Shown here piece after piece: positions 27,001-35,073 of a stretch of 64,000 bases of DNA (positions are counted from its first letter, which is position 1; each line of letters opens with the position of its first letter). The notes under the pieces are model-generated. The model saw nothing but the letters and a program-made list of their open reading frames with translations. It was not told where the DNA came from and did not search any database. Origin of the DNA: Roseovarius sp. A-2 (GTDB taxonomy: Bacteria > Pseudomonadota > Alphaproteobacteria > Rhodobacterales > Rhodobacteraceae); contig NZ_BDIY01000020.1 in assembly GCF_002072155.1 (NCBI RefSeq), positions 1 to 64,000 of the forward strand. The letters run 5' to 3'. Both the position numbers and the translations under genes were made by a program.

Positions 27001-27171
27001 GGTCGGCGCCCCGAATAGCGCGAAGGACATCGCCGAAAACAGCGTCGACTTTCCCGCGCCAGTCTGACCATAAATTCCAAACAGACCCGTCTCCAGCGCG
27101 GACCGGAAATCGACTACCTCGGTTGTCGCAAATGGCCCGAAGGCTTGAAGCGATAGGCGAATGGGTCTCAT
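24091..27171 (-). CDS. sbcC: SbcC-like (Rad50-type) SMC ATPase
   Basis: A 1026-residue DNA-end-processing ATPase, partner of SbcD. The N-terminus has MRPIRLSLQAFGPFATTEVVDF and Walker A YGQTGAGKST (residues 34-43). Long coiled coils flank a Rad50-type zinc hook APCPVCGSYDHP near residue 517. The C-terminal lobe has the ABC signature LSGGETFIAALALALGLADV and Walker B DTIFIDEGFGSLD. The ATG overlaps the sbcD stop by 4 nt, and a longer frame to 27363 only shadows sbcD. It sits on an accessory plasmid with a WYL regulator and two small genes, so a defence role is plausible besides repair. Confidence 0.9.
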   Translation of the reverse strand: MRPIRLSLQAFGPFATTEVVDFRSALETGLFGIYGQTGAGKSTLFSAMSFALFGAPTKTDQEPRSLRSDHAASDLPTEVAFVFELGAKTYLIRRRPAQERPKARGEGTTEDAAEASLFDVTGIPVDTLGPSQSGRVIAEKKVSLVGQQVEALLGYGADQFRQIVLLPQGKFETFLAAKTDARVEILRDLFDVKIYRDLAARLKEEASEAERALRDQRALYVARLEERGFESAEALELGIAAAAAQVEEKQGVQRGAEMANEAARKALTEGEQIEKAFSAVDTAQRAVDDLEKKTGEVEELAKRIEAVRNAMQARDLEKALRDAEQDSRNAVEAVTKVESELDIANGAKEEAGKKLVEAQSGEDRRQEVQADLTRLEAIENQVGQASALRSAFDDAAKDEASAKKALTEAIDAREKLKSQRDATDLALDQARKTETMRGQLTGELAEVNRERVKAATHVKAQEAVADAQRNVEAASNELATRTDAAQAADAALVNAEARLSRTQAIILAEKLTERAPCPVCGSYDHPTPAHGTPEQSGLTEAFRSAQVQARTASEARVRAESELGNFRMRLDEKKRALEEQERPEATLAELEAEIARLEGDVAALGEVVDLDAMAEKLAQLKLKLTEAEAAEATARTAAGKAETDLAGARAKLDTVIEALPEGLRTPEAVVARREALQREQRQLSEALEVATQQDRAAGEMLTRAQEQLEAAKRARDAQQQRVKKAQDDFGARLAEVGLDKAGYDAFKAHFPTLDADQKTVSDHREGLIAARTTLQNATAACADRERPDIAPLQLALADATQTLNAANAALAASRTDVLSLTKFKESLAAALTETERLETETGPLRGLADLANGKNDFKMTLETFAIGAMFDQVLEAANMRLDPMTRGRYRLTRGLEASGGRGKRGLEIEVFDINTGKARPTATLSGGETFIAALALALGLADVVESLSGKIRMDTIFIDEGFGSLDTENGAGTLDQVIQVLAALTEGSRAVGLISHVGLVQEAIPQGFYVRSTPSGSRVEERRGLG

Positions 27172-28304
27172 GTCTGCTCCTCCCCGGAGGCTACTGCGTG
27201 GAGCTTTTCCGCGACGATCGCGACTTCGGTGGCGTTTGGTTCTCGGCCGCGCACAACCTTCACGAAGTCGCCAATCATCTCGATCGGCGTGACCGCAGCC
27301 CGCCCGCTGCCGAGCGCCTTGGTCTCTGCCGCGCGCTCCTGCCGGGCATAGGCCAGATGGCAAGCATTGGGATAGGTCGCGCGTAACCGCTTCATCGGAT
27401 CGATCAGAGGGTTTTCATCCGTCAGGATAGCCTGGATGAAGTCATCAGACGGCGTTCCTTCCAGAAGATCCGAGAATGCCCCGGTAAGCGAGCGAACCTG
27501 CCGGATCGGTCGGAAAGGTACGATGCGGATCTCGACCCCTTCAGCTTTCATATCGACGACAGTCATGGATTTTTCGTTTCCTGCCTCGTCGAACCCAAAA
27601 GCGAGCGGTGCGCCGGAGTAACGAATATGGCTCGCGCCCACTTCCTGCGGCTTGTGCAAATGCCCCAGTGCAACATAGTCCGCCCCATCGAAGACATCGG
27701 AGGGAACAGTTTCGATGCCCCCGACTCGCGTCAGGGCGCGCTCGGTCTCGCCGACCGCACCCCCCGCGACGAAAGCATGGGCCACGACGACCCAACGTGC
27801 CCCATCAGGCACCTGCCCCCTCGCCGCGGCGATCTGGGCGGCAACTACCTCCGCCGGCGCATTAATGCTTTCATCCCCGAACACCTCGCGTGCGGCGTAT
27901 TCATAGGAAAAAGGCAGTGCGGAAAAGGCGACCTCGCCATGCGCGTCACGCAACACCAGCGGCGCTTCCACCGCATCGGCAATCCCGCGCACCAGCACAC
28001 GAGACGCAGTGGAAAAGACAGACATTGCCTCGATCCGGTCGCCAGAATCGTGGTTTCCAGAGATCATAACCACAGCGGCTTCGGTCTCCTCTGCCACGCG
28101 TTTGAGGAAGCGATTGAACTGCCGGATCGAAGAATTGGGCGGCGAGGCACGGTCAAAAACGTCCCCGGCGATGACAAGAACATCGACCCGATCGGCCACA
28201 AGCGTTTCAAGGATCTGACCCAGGATGACCTCATGATCCTCTTCGAGGCTCAACCCCATGAACTGCCGCCCCAGGTGCAGATCTGCCGTATGAAGTATTC
28301 GCAT
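27168..28304 (-). CDS. sbcD: SbcD-like (Mre11-type) nuclease
   Basis: A 378-residue metallophosphoesterase that cuts DNA ends and hairpins with SbcC. All phosphoesterase motifs are present: TADLHLG (residues 6-12), IAGDVFD near 45, SGNHDSGD near 85, VVAHAF near 175 and GHLHKPQ near 215. The C-terminal cap follows. It is the first gene of the minus-strand operon and faces the WYL regulator across 72 bp. Confidence 0.92.
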   Translation of the reverse strand: MRILHTADLHLGRQFMGLSLEEDHEVILGQILETLVADRVDVLVIAGDVFDRASPPNSSIRQFNRFLKRVAEETEAAVVMISGNHDSGDRIEAMSVFSTASRVLVRGIADAVEAPLVLRDAHGEVAFSALPFSYEYAAREVFGDESINAPAEVVAAQIAAARGQVPDGARWVVVAHAFVAGGAVGETERALTRVGGIETVPSDVFDGADYVALGHLHKPQEVGASHIRYSGAPLAFGFDEAGNEKSMTVVDMKAEGVEIRIVPFRPIRQVRSLTGAFSDLLEGTPSDDFIQAILTDENPLIDPMKRLRATYPNACHLAYARQERAAETKALGSGRAAVTPIEMIGDFVKVVRGREPNATEVAIVAEKLHAVASGEEQT

Positions 28305-28320
28305 AAGATCAATCCATTTT

Positions 28321-28332
28321 CTATACGTATAG
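28321..28332. promoter_or_regulatory. Palindromic operator between sbcD and the WYL regulator
   Basis: CTATACGTATAG is a perfect 12-bp palindrome, extended by T/A-rich flanks, in the 72-bp gap between divergent start codons. It is the natural binding site for the WYL regulator and would let it control both directions. Confidence 0.6.
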
Positions 28333-28376
28333 TAAATGTATGGACTTTGGGAGCTGAGTCAAGTACTGCTTCGTGC

Positions 28377-29168
28377 ATGAGCCTAGAAGATCTCAAACAC
28401 GCGCAACGCGAGCGAATTTTGTTCCTCGACCAATGTCTGACCTGGAGAGGTCAGGCGAACCGTCGCGACTTGATGGAACGCTTCAATATCTCGATGGCAC
28501 AGGCTGCCGTTGACTTTCGAACCTATCTCTCTCTGACGAATACGCCGCCAGTCTACGACGCCGCAGAGAAGGCCTATTTCTCGACCGGTGACCAGCGCCC
28601 ATTGACTGACACGGGCCCGGAACAGGTTTTCGAATTGCTCGATGGCAAGGCGGCATCGCTTGGCGCGAGCATCCCGCTTCCCACTCGCGTGATGGATTCC
28701 ACCGTCGTCGCACAGCTCTACCGCGCGATGAAGGGCGAACGAGACATCCAGATCACCCACACCTCGATGACAAGCGGCCTCTCCGACCCGCAGTGGATCA
28801 GTCCAGTTCAGTTTCATTTTGACGGAGAGACAATTTATCTCCGCGCCTGGAGCTATAATCACGAAGCGTACCGCGATTATCTCCCAATACGAATAGCGAA
28901 ACAAACCCAGATGGAAACGCGGGAGAGGCCTGCCCCTCTGCGATTTGACACGGACTGGAACAGCTTGGTGCGCTTGTGGATACGCCCGCGTTCAGATCTA
29001 TCCGATGCACAAGCGAAGGCCGTCCGGCTGGAGTACGGCTTTGACGACAAGACGCATTTGCTGATCGAAACGCGCAAGGCGCTCGCGTTTTATGTTGTCA
29101 GACGGTGGCGTTTAAATCAGGATAAGGCTCGGCTCGAATTAGAAAGGATTGAAGAAATGGATGCATGA
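28377..29168 (+). CDS. WYL-domain transcriptional regulator (BrxR/CapW-like)
   Basis: A 263-residue regulator with an N-terminal winged helix (QRERILFLDQCLTWRGQANRRDLMERFNIS in parts, residues 8-50), a central WYL domain (about 130-200; ITHTSMTSG, ISPVQFHFDGETIYLRAWSY) and a C-terminal WCX-type extension. The layout is that of BrxR/CapW repressors that govern phage-defence operons in response to a nucleotide or nucleic-acid ligand. The long frame upstream of 28377 only shadows sbcD. Its divergence from sbcDC suggests it represses that operon. Confidence 0.8.
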   Translation: MSLEDLKHAQRERILFLDQCLTWRGQANRRDLMERFNISMAQAAVDFRTYLSLTNTPPVYDAAEKAYFSTGDQRPLTDTGPEQVFELLDGKAASLGASIPLPTRVMDSTVVAQLYRAMKGERDIQITHTSMTSGLSDPQWISPVQFHFDGETIYLRAWSYNHEAYRDYLPIRIAKQTQMETRERPAPLRFDTDWNSLVRLWIRPRSDLSDAQAKAVRLEYGFDDKTHLLIETRKALAFYVVRRWRLNQDKARLELERIEEMDA

Positions 29169-29216
29169 CATAGCAAGGTGGACTATGGCCTCAAAGCACC
29201 TCGGAACGGGCCTTTA

Positions 29217-29426
29217 CTAAACTCGAGAATAGCGAAAAACGCCTTTCACATACTGATTTAAATATTGCCCAACAGAACCAGCATCCAACATCCCCTCGAA
29301 TATCTGCTGAGGAACATCAAAATATTGATAAGTCGCCCCACTATTGAACTCAACCTGAAGCGTCTGGGAATCCTCATCGTAACCGATCGCTGAAACATTT
29401 GAAGAGTCGACCAAATGCATTTCCAT
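29217..29426 (-). CDS. KTSC-domain protein attached to SIR2-HerA
   Basis: A 69-residue protein that is a single KTSC domain (SSNVSAIGYDEDSQTLQVEF, YQYFDVPQQIFEGML, GQYLNQYVKGVFRYSRV). KTSC domains occur beside lysyl-tRNA-synthetase-like or phage and defence genes, but the role is unclear. The start lies 3 bp after the herA stop on the same strand and shares the low GC of that pair, so it is very probably co-expressed with it. Confidence 0.78.
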   Translation of the reverse strand: MEMHLVDSSNVSAIGYDEDSQTLQVEFNSGATYQYFDVPQQIFEGMLDAGSVGQYLNQYVKGVFRYSRV

Positions 29427-29429
29427 CTC

Positions 29430-31307
29430 TTAATCGTCCTCTTTAATTCGTGATATCTTCGGATTCTGCGCACGCCATGCCTCTACGAGTTCATCGTATC
29501 GCGGTGCAACTTCATTTGATATGCCCCAACCCCCAGGATACTCAGTATCTTCAAGCGGTATCTCATCATAAACTATCGGGTCTTGACTGTCGGGGCGCCG
29601 ATTCTTGGGTGGCGGTTCAATAGTTGTTCGCATTGGCAGCTTTACCGATTCACCTAATATTATCGCTTCGCCGGTTCGCAAAATTGGCAACATTCCCGTA
29701 AGTCCGTCGAGATTATCGGACATTGCCGATGAAATGTGTGACCGGTCCGACGCATTGGTCAAACGAAGCGCAAAAAAGGTTCCACATTGCGAAAGGATCG
29801 TGGAATCGATCTCAGACGGCCGCTGGCTTACGATCATCGCGCCAACGCCATACTTTCTTCCTTCTTTCACTATGCGCCGCACGATAGCTGATGCCATATT
29901 TTTTTCGCGATCATTCAGATAAATATGAGCTTCCTCCATCACCAATAGGAGCGGTCTATGGCGCCCCCCTTGCGACAGATCTCGCCCCCAAAAAACCGCC
30001 TCGTAGAGCAGCCGAAGCAGGACACCAATTGTAGTCTGAAGTGTATCAGCCGGAACTCCTGAAAGATCCAGGATTGAGATAGGATGATCAGTACCCATCC
30101 ATTCACGCAAGAGTTCGTCGATATCAGAAGCAATCTCCCCATCAGATTTTGGAAGAAACTTCTCGGGCCTGAAGATGAAGTCGTATCTCGGAATTCGTAA
30201 TTTCGTTCCCAAGAGGAGAACTTGCTTTCCCAAGCTAAGCGCTCCCGGCAAATAGCCTATCTTGTCCGCTCCAGCGTCGGTAACAATATTCTTAAATGTG
30301 GGAGGAAGTCCTAGCTGGGAATTTCCTTTCAACTCTTTTCCATCGGAGCCAACTTCATAAGCCAAATTGTCTTTGGGATCGCCATTTCGTCCACGATAAT
30401 AGGTCGCAAATGTTTCAACATATAATTCGTACCACAAATCATGAAGACTGAAAGGTACGGGAGAGTCGACGCTTAGCGTGTCCTTGGTTACACCTTTACG
30501 AGGGCATTTCACGAGTGAATCAAGCTTATACTTGAACACCCTTTCCATCACGATGTTTCTGTCTTTCTCGTTCCCGAATTCACCAAAAGCTACCAAACAT
30601 AGTTCGTCAAAGTTCAAAGCCCAAAACGGAATGAGAAGTTGCCTATCGACCTTTGTTTCGCTTGGGTTGCCTAGAATCTTGAAGACATTTGCCCTGTCAC
30701 GTAGAGCTCGCCCATACTCGCCGTGCAGATCAAGCATTACAATCCTAGCAGATGGATACTTTGACTTATCCGAAAGTGCGTTCATTAGGCTCGCAACCGT
30801 GGTCGATTTTCCTGACCCTGTCGTCCCTACGACAGCAGAGTGTCGAGTTACCAACTTGTTGACGTCGACCAACGCCGGAATCGACTCTGCATTGGATATG
30901 TGACCAAGCTTCACAAAATAGGGCTTGTCAGGTTGCCCGTAGATATCCTTGAGTTCCTTCTCAGAAACCAAATGCACTTTGTCCCCAATCGTTGGGTACT
31001 GAGAAAGCCCCCGCTGAAACGATCCGTTTCTAGGGCCTTCTCCAATCAACTGAACGGTCATCCATCTGTTGTTTTCGGAGACTTCGGCTCGCGCTTCCGG
31101 CACCGCACTGGCACCAACTTGACTTATGATGCCAAACAGGTTTTCAAAACCGATGGGAATACGCACAAAGCTGCCGATTTGCCCAGCTCTGTACCCCTGC
31201 CCATCGATGTACACAAATCCAGTCAAAGATTTGGTAGACATAGAAATGCTAACATTGGTGCCGCTGACGTCCTGGACGTCGCCAAGATAGCTATCGTCAC
31301 TAAGCAT
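29430..31307 (-). CDS. HerA-family DNA translocase of a SIR2-HerA defence system
   Basis: A 625-residue HerA/DUF87 ATPase. The N-terminal HAS-barrel-like region covers residues 1-130. Walker A TTGSGKSTTVASLMN is near residue 165, DLHGEYGRAL follows near 195, and Walker B LLLVMEEAHIYL near 445, with SQRPSEIDSTILSQC and the FALRLTNASDR arginine region after it. The ATG at 31307 overlaps the SIR2 stop by 8 nt with GGAG 11 nt upstream, and is preferred over a TTG at 31331. HerA assembles with SIR2 into a large complex that acts in phage defence. Confidence 0.9.
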   Translation of the reverse strand: MLSDDSYLGDVQDVSGTNVSISMSTKSLTGFVYIDGQGYRAGQIGSFVRIPIGFENLFGIISQVGASAVPEARAEVSENNRWMTVQLIGEGPRNGSFQRGLSQYPTIGDKVHLVSEKELKDIYGQPDKPYFVKLGHISNAESIPALVDVNKLVTRHSAVVGTTGSGKSTTVASLMNALSDKSKYPSARIVMLDLHGEYGRALRDRANVFKILGNPSETKVDRQLLIPFWALNFDELCLVAFGEFGNEKDRNIVMERVFKYKLDSLVKCPRKGVTKDTLSVDSPVPFSLHDLWYELYVETFATYYRGRNGDPKDNLAYEVGSDGKELKGNSQLGLPPTFKNIVTDAGADKIGYLPGALSLGKQVLLLGTKLRIPRYDFIFRPEKFLPKSDGEIASDIDELLREWMGTDHPISILDLSGVPADTLQTTIGVLLRLLYEAVFWGRDLSQGGRHRPLLLVMEEAHIYLNDREKNMASAIVRRIVKEGRKYGVGAMIVSQRPSEIDSTILSQCGTFFALRLTNASDRSHISSAMSDNLDGLTGMLPILRTGEAIILGESVKLPMRTTIEPPPKNRRPDSQDPIVYDEIPLEDTEYPGGWGISNEVAPRYDELVEAWRAQNPKISRIKEDD

Positions 31308-32523
31308 CTTGGTCACCCACTCCAGAGCCAATGAACTTTTTCAGAAAGTTCGTGAACTCGGCAAAATCCCCCAATTTGACGTTTGGTCTTGAGGCGCCGC
31401 TCTCGCCTTCAATTTTAACTGGATAAACGAATGACTTGATGTCCTTATCTTCATCATCTGAATTCTTAGTGAGTTTCCACTCCCCCAAATTTGTACCAAT
31501 GATCGCTTGATCATATGTCCAAACATTGAGGTTATGTTGCCGCTCTGCAAGTTCGTAGGCTTTTGGATATCGCAATCCTACTCCTTCGTCTTTGCTCAGC
31601 TCAAACGTTCCAAACTGAAGGGCAAGCACCATTCCCGTCGGGTTGGATTTTAGTGCATTGACGATTGCATCATTTAGGTGGCCGTCGTTGAATGAGTAGC
31701 CACTAAGCACCAAGAAAGACGATTTCCGACGTATGAACCGGTTCAATTGATCAATAAGTGCCAAGTAAGGCATCTTGCGGCTTTCTTCATACTTTAGATG
31801 CGAAGGGTAGATCAGATGTGAAGCATCTTTCACAGGCTGAGAAGACCTGCAGACTTTCCTTTCGCCAGATTTTGTTGTTTGATACCAGTTAATTGAGCCA
31901 TGAATTTTCCACAATCGTGACCAGTGAACGGGTATCAAATCATCCTCAACCGCGCGCAAATCAAAAAACGATCTACGTGATCCTACAAACCCGTCGAAGT
32001 AGGGAACCTCTAGGTCATCGAGAGCTTGTTCGAGAAGTAGATCATAATTAGTCGTGAAAATTTCGACCGGAACCTTGCGATCGATTGATCGCACCCATTT
32101 ACTCAAACGGTGATAGGGGGTCTCGATCTCCGGCAGCGATACATCAAGCTTGCCAACAATCTCAACGCAGATTGCCTTTTCAAGGCTTTCAAGATCAGCT
32201 TCGGACAGCCCTCGAACATCGCCGCCGATCGAAACCGCCAACAGTCCCCGCAGGAAGCTCAAGATGTCTTCAATATTCTCCTTATCCTTGCCCGCTTTCG
32301 TCAGCTCAGCAAGCAACAAGTTATACTTTTGATTGCCATTCAGCGCTCTATTAATCGCAACGGTCAAATTTTTCACGTCTGGTATAAGTGGCCACTGTTC
32401 CTCAGGCATTGGAACTGACAGTGGGCACCCAGCAGAAATAAAGAAGCCAATTGCCTCGTTGTCCTGAGATAGGGATTGACGAAGATATTTCAGGTGTCGA
32501 ATAGGATCGTGAAAATTTGGCAC
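31300..32523 (-). CDS. SIR2-like effector of a SIR2-HerA (Nezha) defence system
   Basis: A 407-residue SIR2-family protein. NAD-binding motifs are visible: GFFISAGCPLS near residue 26 (variant of the GAGxS loop), EIFTTNYDLLLEQ near 155, the catalytic-type histidine in WKIHGSINW near 210 and LVLSGYSFND near 275. Paired with a HerA translocase directly downstream, it matches the two-gene SIR2-HerA antiviral system, reported to deplete NAD and/or cut DNA on infection. The segment is distinctly AT-richer than the transfer genes on either side, indicating separate acquisition. Confidence 0.9.
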   Translation of the reverse strand: MPNFHDPIRHLKYLRQSLSQDNEAIGFFISAGCPLSVPMPEEQWPLIPDVKNLTVAINRALNGNQKYNLLLAELTKAGKDKENIEDILSFLRGLLAVSIGGDVRGLSEADLESLEKAICVEIVGKLDVSLPEIETPYHRLSKWVRSIDRKVPVEIFTTNYDLLLEQALDDLEVPYFDGFVGSRRSFFDLRAVEDDLIPVHWSRLWKIHGSINWYQTTKSGERKVCRSSQPVKDASHLIYPSHLKYEESRKMPYLALIDQLNRFIRRKSSFLVLSGYSFNDGHLNDAIVNALKSNPTGMVLALQFGTFELSKDEGVGLRYPKAYELAERQHNLNVWTYDQAIIGTNLGEWKLTKNSDDEDKDIKSFVYPVKIEGESGASRPNVKLGDFAEFTNFLKKFIGSGVGDQDA

Positions 32524-32662
32524 AAACAGCTCTCCCTTAATTTATTCTCTGCCGTCCGGCTCAATGAAAACGTCTAAGTACTTCACTCTCGGTCGGCACT
32601 ATGACCCTCTGGAAGGCGGCTCGTCGGAAGCCCTATCATCGAATCAGCATTTGTCGACCCGC

Positions 32663-32920
32663 CTACCCACCGCCCGCGCTGCGAGCAATTTCGACAGCAA
32701 GAGCAGAAGATCCCCAATTTCCTTGGAAGTATGCATCGTGCTCATCATCGTCCTTGAAAATAGGTTCGCCGCCCAACGCGTCCCAATCGCCTTTTACGTC
32801 ATCCCCAATCTGGAGTTCGCCCTCACTTCCCAGAAGTTCAACGACCGCGAAGCCGTCGTTGTGCTGAACTACGATCATACCTCGATTACGCGAAACAAAA
32901 ACAACTTGCCCCCCGGCCAT
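32663..32920 (-). CDS. Small conserved-looking protein
   Basis: An 85-residue acidic protein (begins MAGGQVVFVSRNRGMIVVQH) with an OB-like beta pattern and the segment LGSEGELQIGDDVKGDWDAL. An excellent ribosome binding site (AGGAGG) lies upstream on the minus strand. No cysteine, signal or membrane segment. Function unknown. It stands alone between the SIR2 gene and the coupling-protein gene. Confidence 0.6.
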   Translation of the reverse strand: MAGGQVVFVSRNRGMIVVQHNDGFAVVELLGSEGELQIGDDVKGDWDALGGEPIFKDDDEHDAYFQGNWGSSALAVEIARSAGGG

Positions 32921-33145
32921 CCTTTTCCTCCTGCAACAAAGAGATTTGCCAAGCTTTCAACTACAAAGGGATCAATCGACTCGCCTGTCAACAGGACAGA
33001 GAGCAAAATGGATCTATAGGCCTTTCCGAACCTCCGCTGTACTCGACGCCATGTTCGCTGACCACGTCGCCGTTGACGGGCCCCTCATTAGCAACAGGGT
33101 ACGCAGTGGTATGACCGCAATGATCCATTGGCAACGACAAGGCAC

Positions 33146-35068
33146 TCACCCACCCAACAACTCCTCGATGAAATCCTCCTGCCGGTCGATCGCCGCCTCC
33201 CATTCCTTCGGCACAGCCGCTTCCCGCTCGAGCGTCTCGGGCTCAGGCTGCCCACGCCCGGCCTCCATCGCCATCACGCTCATCGCGCGCGCTTCGCGGC
33301 GCTGTGAACGGTCCCGGACAGGCGCGCGTTCGGCTGGTTTCTCCTGCTCGTCTGCGCCGGCCTCATCACCGCCATCGCCGCCCCAAGGACCAACACCCTG
33401 CACACTCGGCGGATAGGGGAAGGGCTTGCCCTCCTGGCGGGCCAGCATGTTCTTGAAAAAGGGATCGTCGTAATACTTGATCCGGCTCGCCTTGATCGGG
33501 TGCTGGGGCGAGGCGAGGATGATCACCTCGTCGGGATCCATGAGGCGCGCTTCGGTCTCGGAAAGCAGCGGCCGTTCTTCCAGCCGCGCTGATGTCGAGG
33601 TCGCGCCGAGGAAGCCCTTGTTGCGGCCATACATCCGGGTCACCGCCTCGCGGGTGGTGCTGCCGACCGCGGCGGAGACCTCCTTGACCGTGCGCTGATC
33701 GCGCGGCGTGATATAGAGCTTGAGCCCTGCCCCGTTCTCGAGGCTTTCGCGGCCCTCGGGCCCGTAGATCCGGTCAAGCGAGGCCAGCGACTGCGCGATC
33801 ATCGCGACGCGGCCACCGTAACTCGCCAGCGAATGGATCGCGCGCTCGAGATAGGGCATGGCCCCCATCTGCTGGAATTCGTCGATCATCATCATGACCG
33901 GCCAGGGCTCATCCGGGCCCGGCTCGTTCAGGCGGATCGAGGCGATGAGGTCGGCGAACATCAGGCGCAGGAGTGGGGCAAGGGTTGCGATGTGATCTTC
34001 GGAGACAGCGATGTAGAGCGACTGCGGGGTCCTGCGGAAGGTCGAGAAATCGAAGTCGCTCGCCTCGGTGGCCGAGCGGACCGCCGGGTTGTCCCATTGC
34101 TTGAGACCGGCGGTCATCAGGGCTTGGATGTTCGAAGTGAGAAGCCGCGACGAGGCTGAGGCCGCATTGGTCCAGAGCTCGCGCAGGATGTCTTCCTCGG
34201 CCTCGTCAGCATAGGTCTTGTACTGCGCGTTCTTGTATTCGCCCCCGGCGACGATCTTGTTCACCTCGCCAAGGTTCGGCGTGCCGCGCTGTATTGCGAG
34301 CAGGCAGGCCGCGACGAAGATCGACTTGCCAGCCTCGGAGAAGGTGTCGAGCGTCTTGTTGTCCTTGTCGAGGAAGAGGTCGGCAAGGATCGAGACCTCG
34401 GTGAAACGCTGCGCGAATGTCGGGGCCTTCGCGATCCGGGCGAGAGGGTTGTAGCGATGCGTGGCATTGGCCCAATCAAACGGGCTGAAGCGATAGACCT
34501 CGTCGCCGTTGAGCGCCCGCAGCCGTGCAGTCTTCTCGAAGTTCTCGCCCTTCACATCGAGCACCACCACCGATCCCGCGAAACTCAGAAGGTTCGGGAT
34601 CACGAAACCCACACCCTTACCGGCCCGGGTCGGCGCCACCATCATCACATGCGGGATCGTGGTCGAGGAGATGAACTCCGCCTTGGAGGTCGGCGCACCG
34701 AGTTTGCCGCAGGCAAAGCCCTTGCCCGGCGCCTGCAACATGTCGTTCTTCTTCAGCTCCGCCTTGGTCTGCCAGTGAGCTGAGCCGTAGTCGTCCCGCT
34801 CCTTCTTCCAGGTCCAGGCCAACGCCAGGGCGCCGAGCCCGATCGCCCCGAAGCCGACAGCGCCAAACCCCACCATGAAGGCCTCTGGGTGCGCCGCGCG
34901 GGTGCCGGCGCTGGCCTTCCACAGCGCCAACATGTCGAAACTCTGAAACCCGGTTTTCAAAGCGAGAGTCAGGTAGAAAGCGGCGACGATGGTGCCGATG
35001 ACGGCGCCGCAGATCACACCGAAAAGAAGCGCGGCCCAGAGGGGAAGTGTCTTGGTCATGGTGGTCAT
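33146..35068 (-). CDS. traG: VirD4/TraG-type coupling protein
   Basis: A 640-residue type IV coupling protein that brings the relaxase-DNA complex to the VirB channel. Two N-terminal transmembrane helices (about 10-32 and 66-85) precede the cytoplasmic ATPase with Walker A APTRAGKGVGFVIPNLL near residue 148, VLDVKGENFE, and Walker B MMMIDEFQQMG near 390. It starts 6 bp after the relaxase stop on the same strand. It lies 11 kb from virB11, with cargo genes between. Confidence 0.93.
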   Translation of the reverse strand: MTTMTKTLPLWAALLFGVICGAVIGTIVAAFYLTLALKTGFQSFDMLALWKASAGTRAAHPEAFMVGFGAVGFGAIGLGALALAWTWKKERDDYGSAHWQTKAELKKNDMLQAPGKGFACGKLGAPTSKAEFISSTTIPHVMMVAPTRAGKGVGFVIPNLLSFAGSVVVLDVKGENFEKTARLRALNGDEVYRFSPFDWANATHRYNPLARIAKAPTFAQRFTEVSILADLFLDKDNKTLDTFSEAGKSIFVAACLLAIQRGTPNLGEVNKIVAGGEYKNAQYKTYADEAEEDILRELWTNAASASSRLLTSNIQALMTAGLKQWDNPAVRSATEASDFDFSTFRRTPQSLYIAVSEDHIATLAPLLRLMFADLIASIRLNEPGPDEPWPVMMMIDEFQQMGAMPYLERAIHSLASYGGRVAMIAQSLASLDRIYGPEGRESLENGAGLKLYITPRDQRTVKEVSAAVGSTTREAVTRMYGRNKGFLGATSTSARLEERPLLSETEARLMDPDEVIILASPQHPIKASRIKYYDDPFFKNMLARQEGKPFPYPPSVQGVGPWGGDGGDEAGADEQEKPAERAPVRDRSQRREARAMSVMAMEAGRGQPEPETLEREAAVPKEWEAAIDRQEDFIEELLGG

Positions 35069-35073
35069 CCCCC

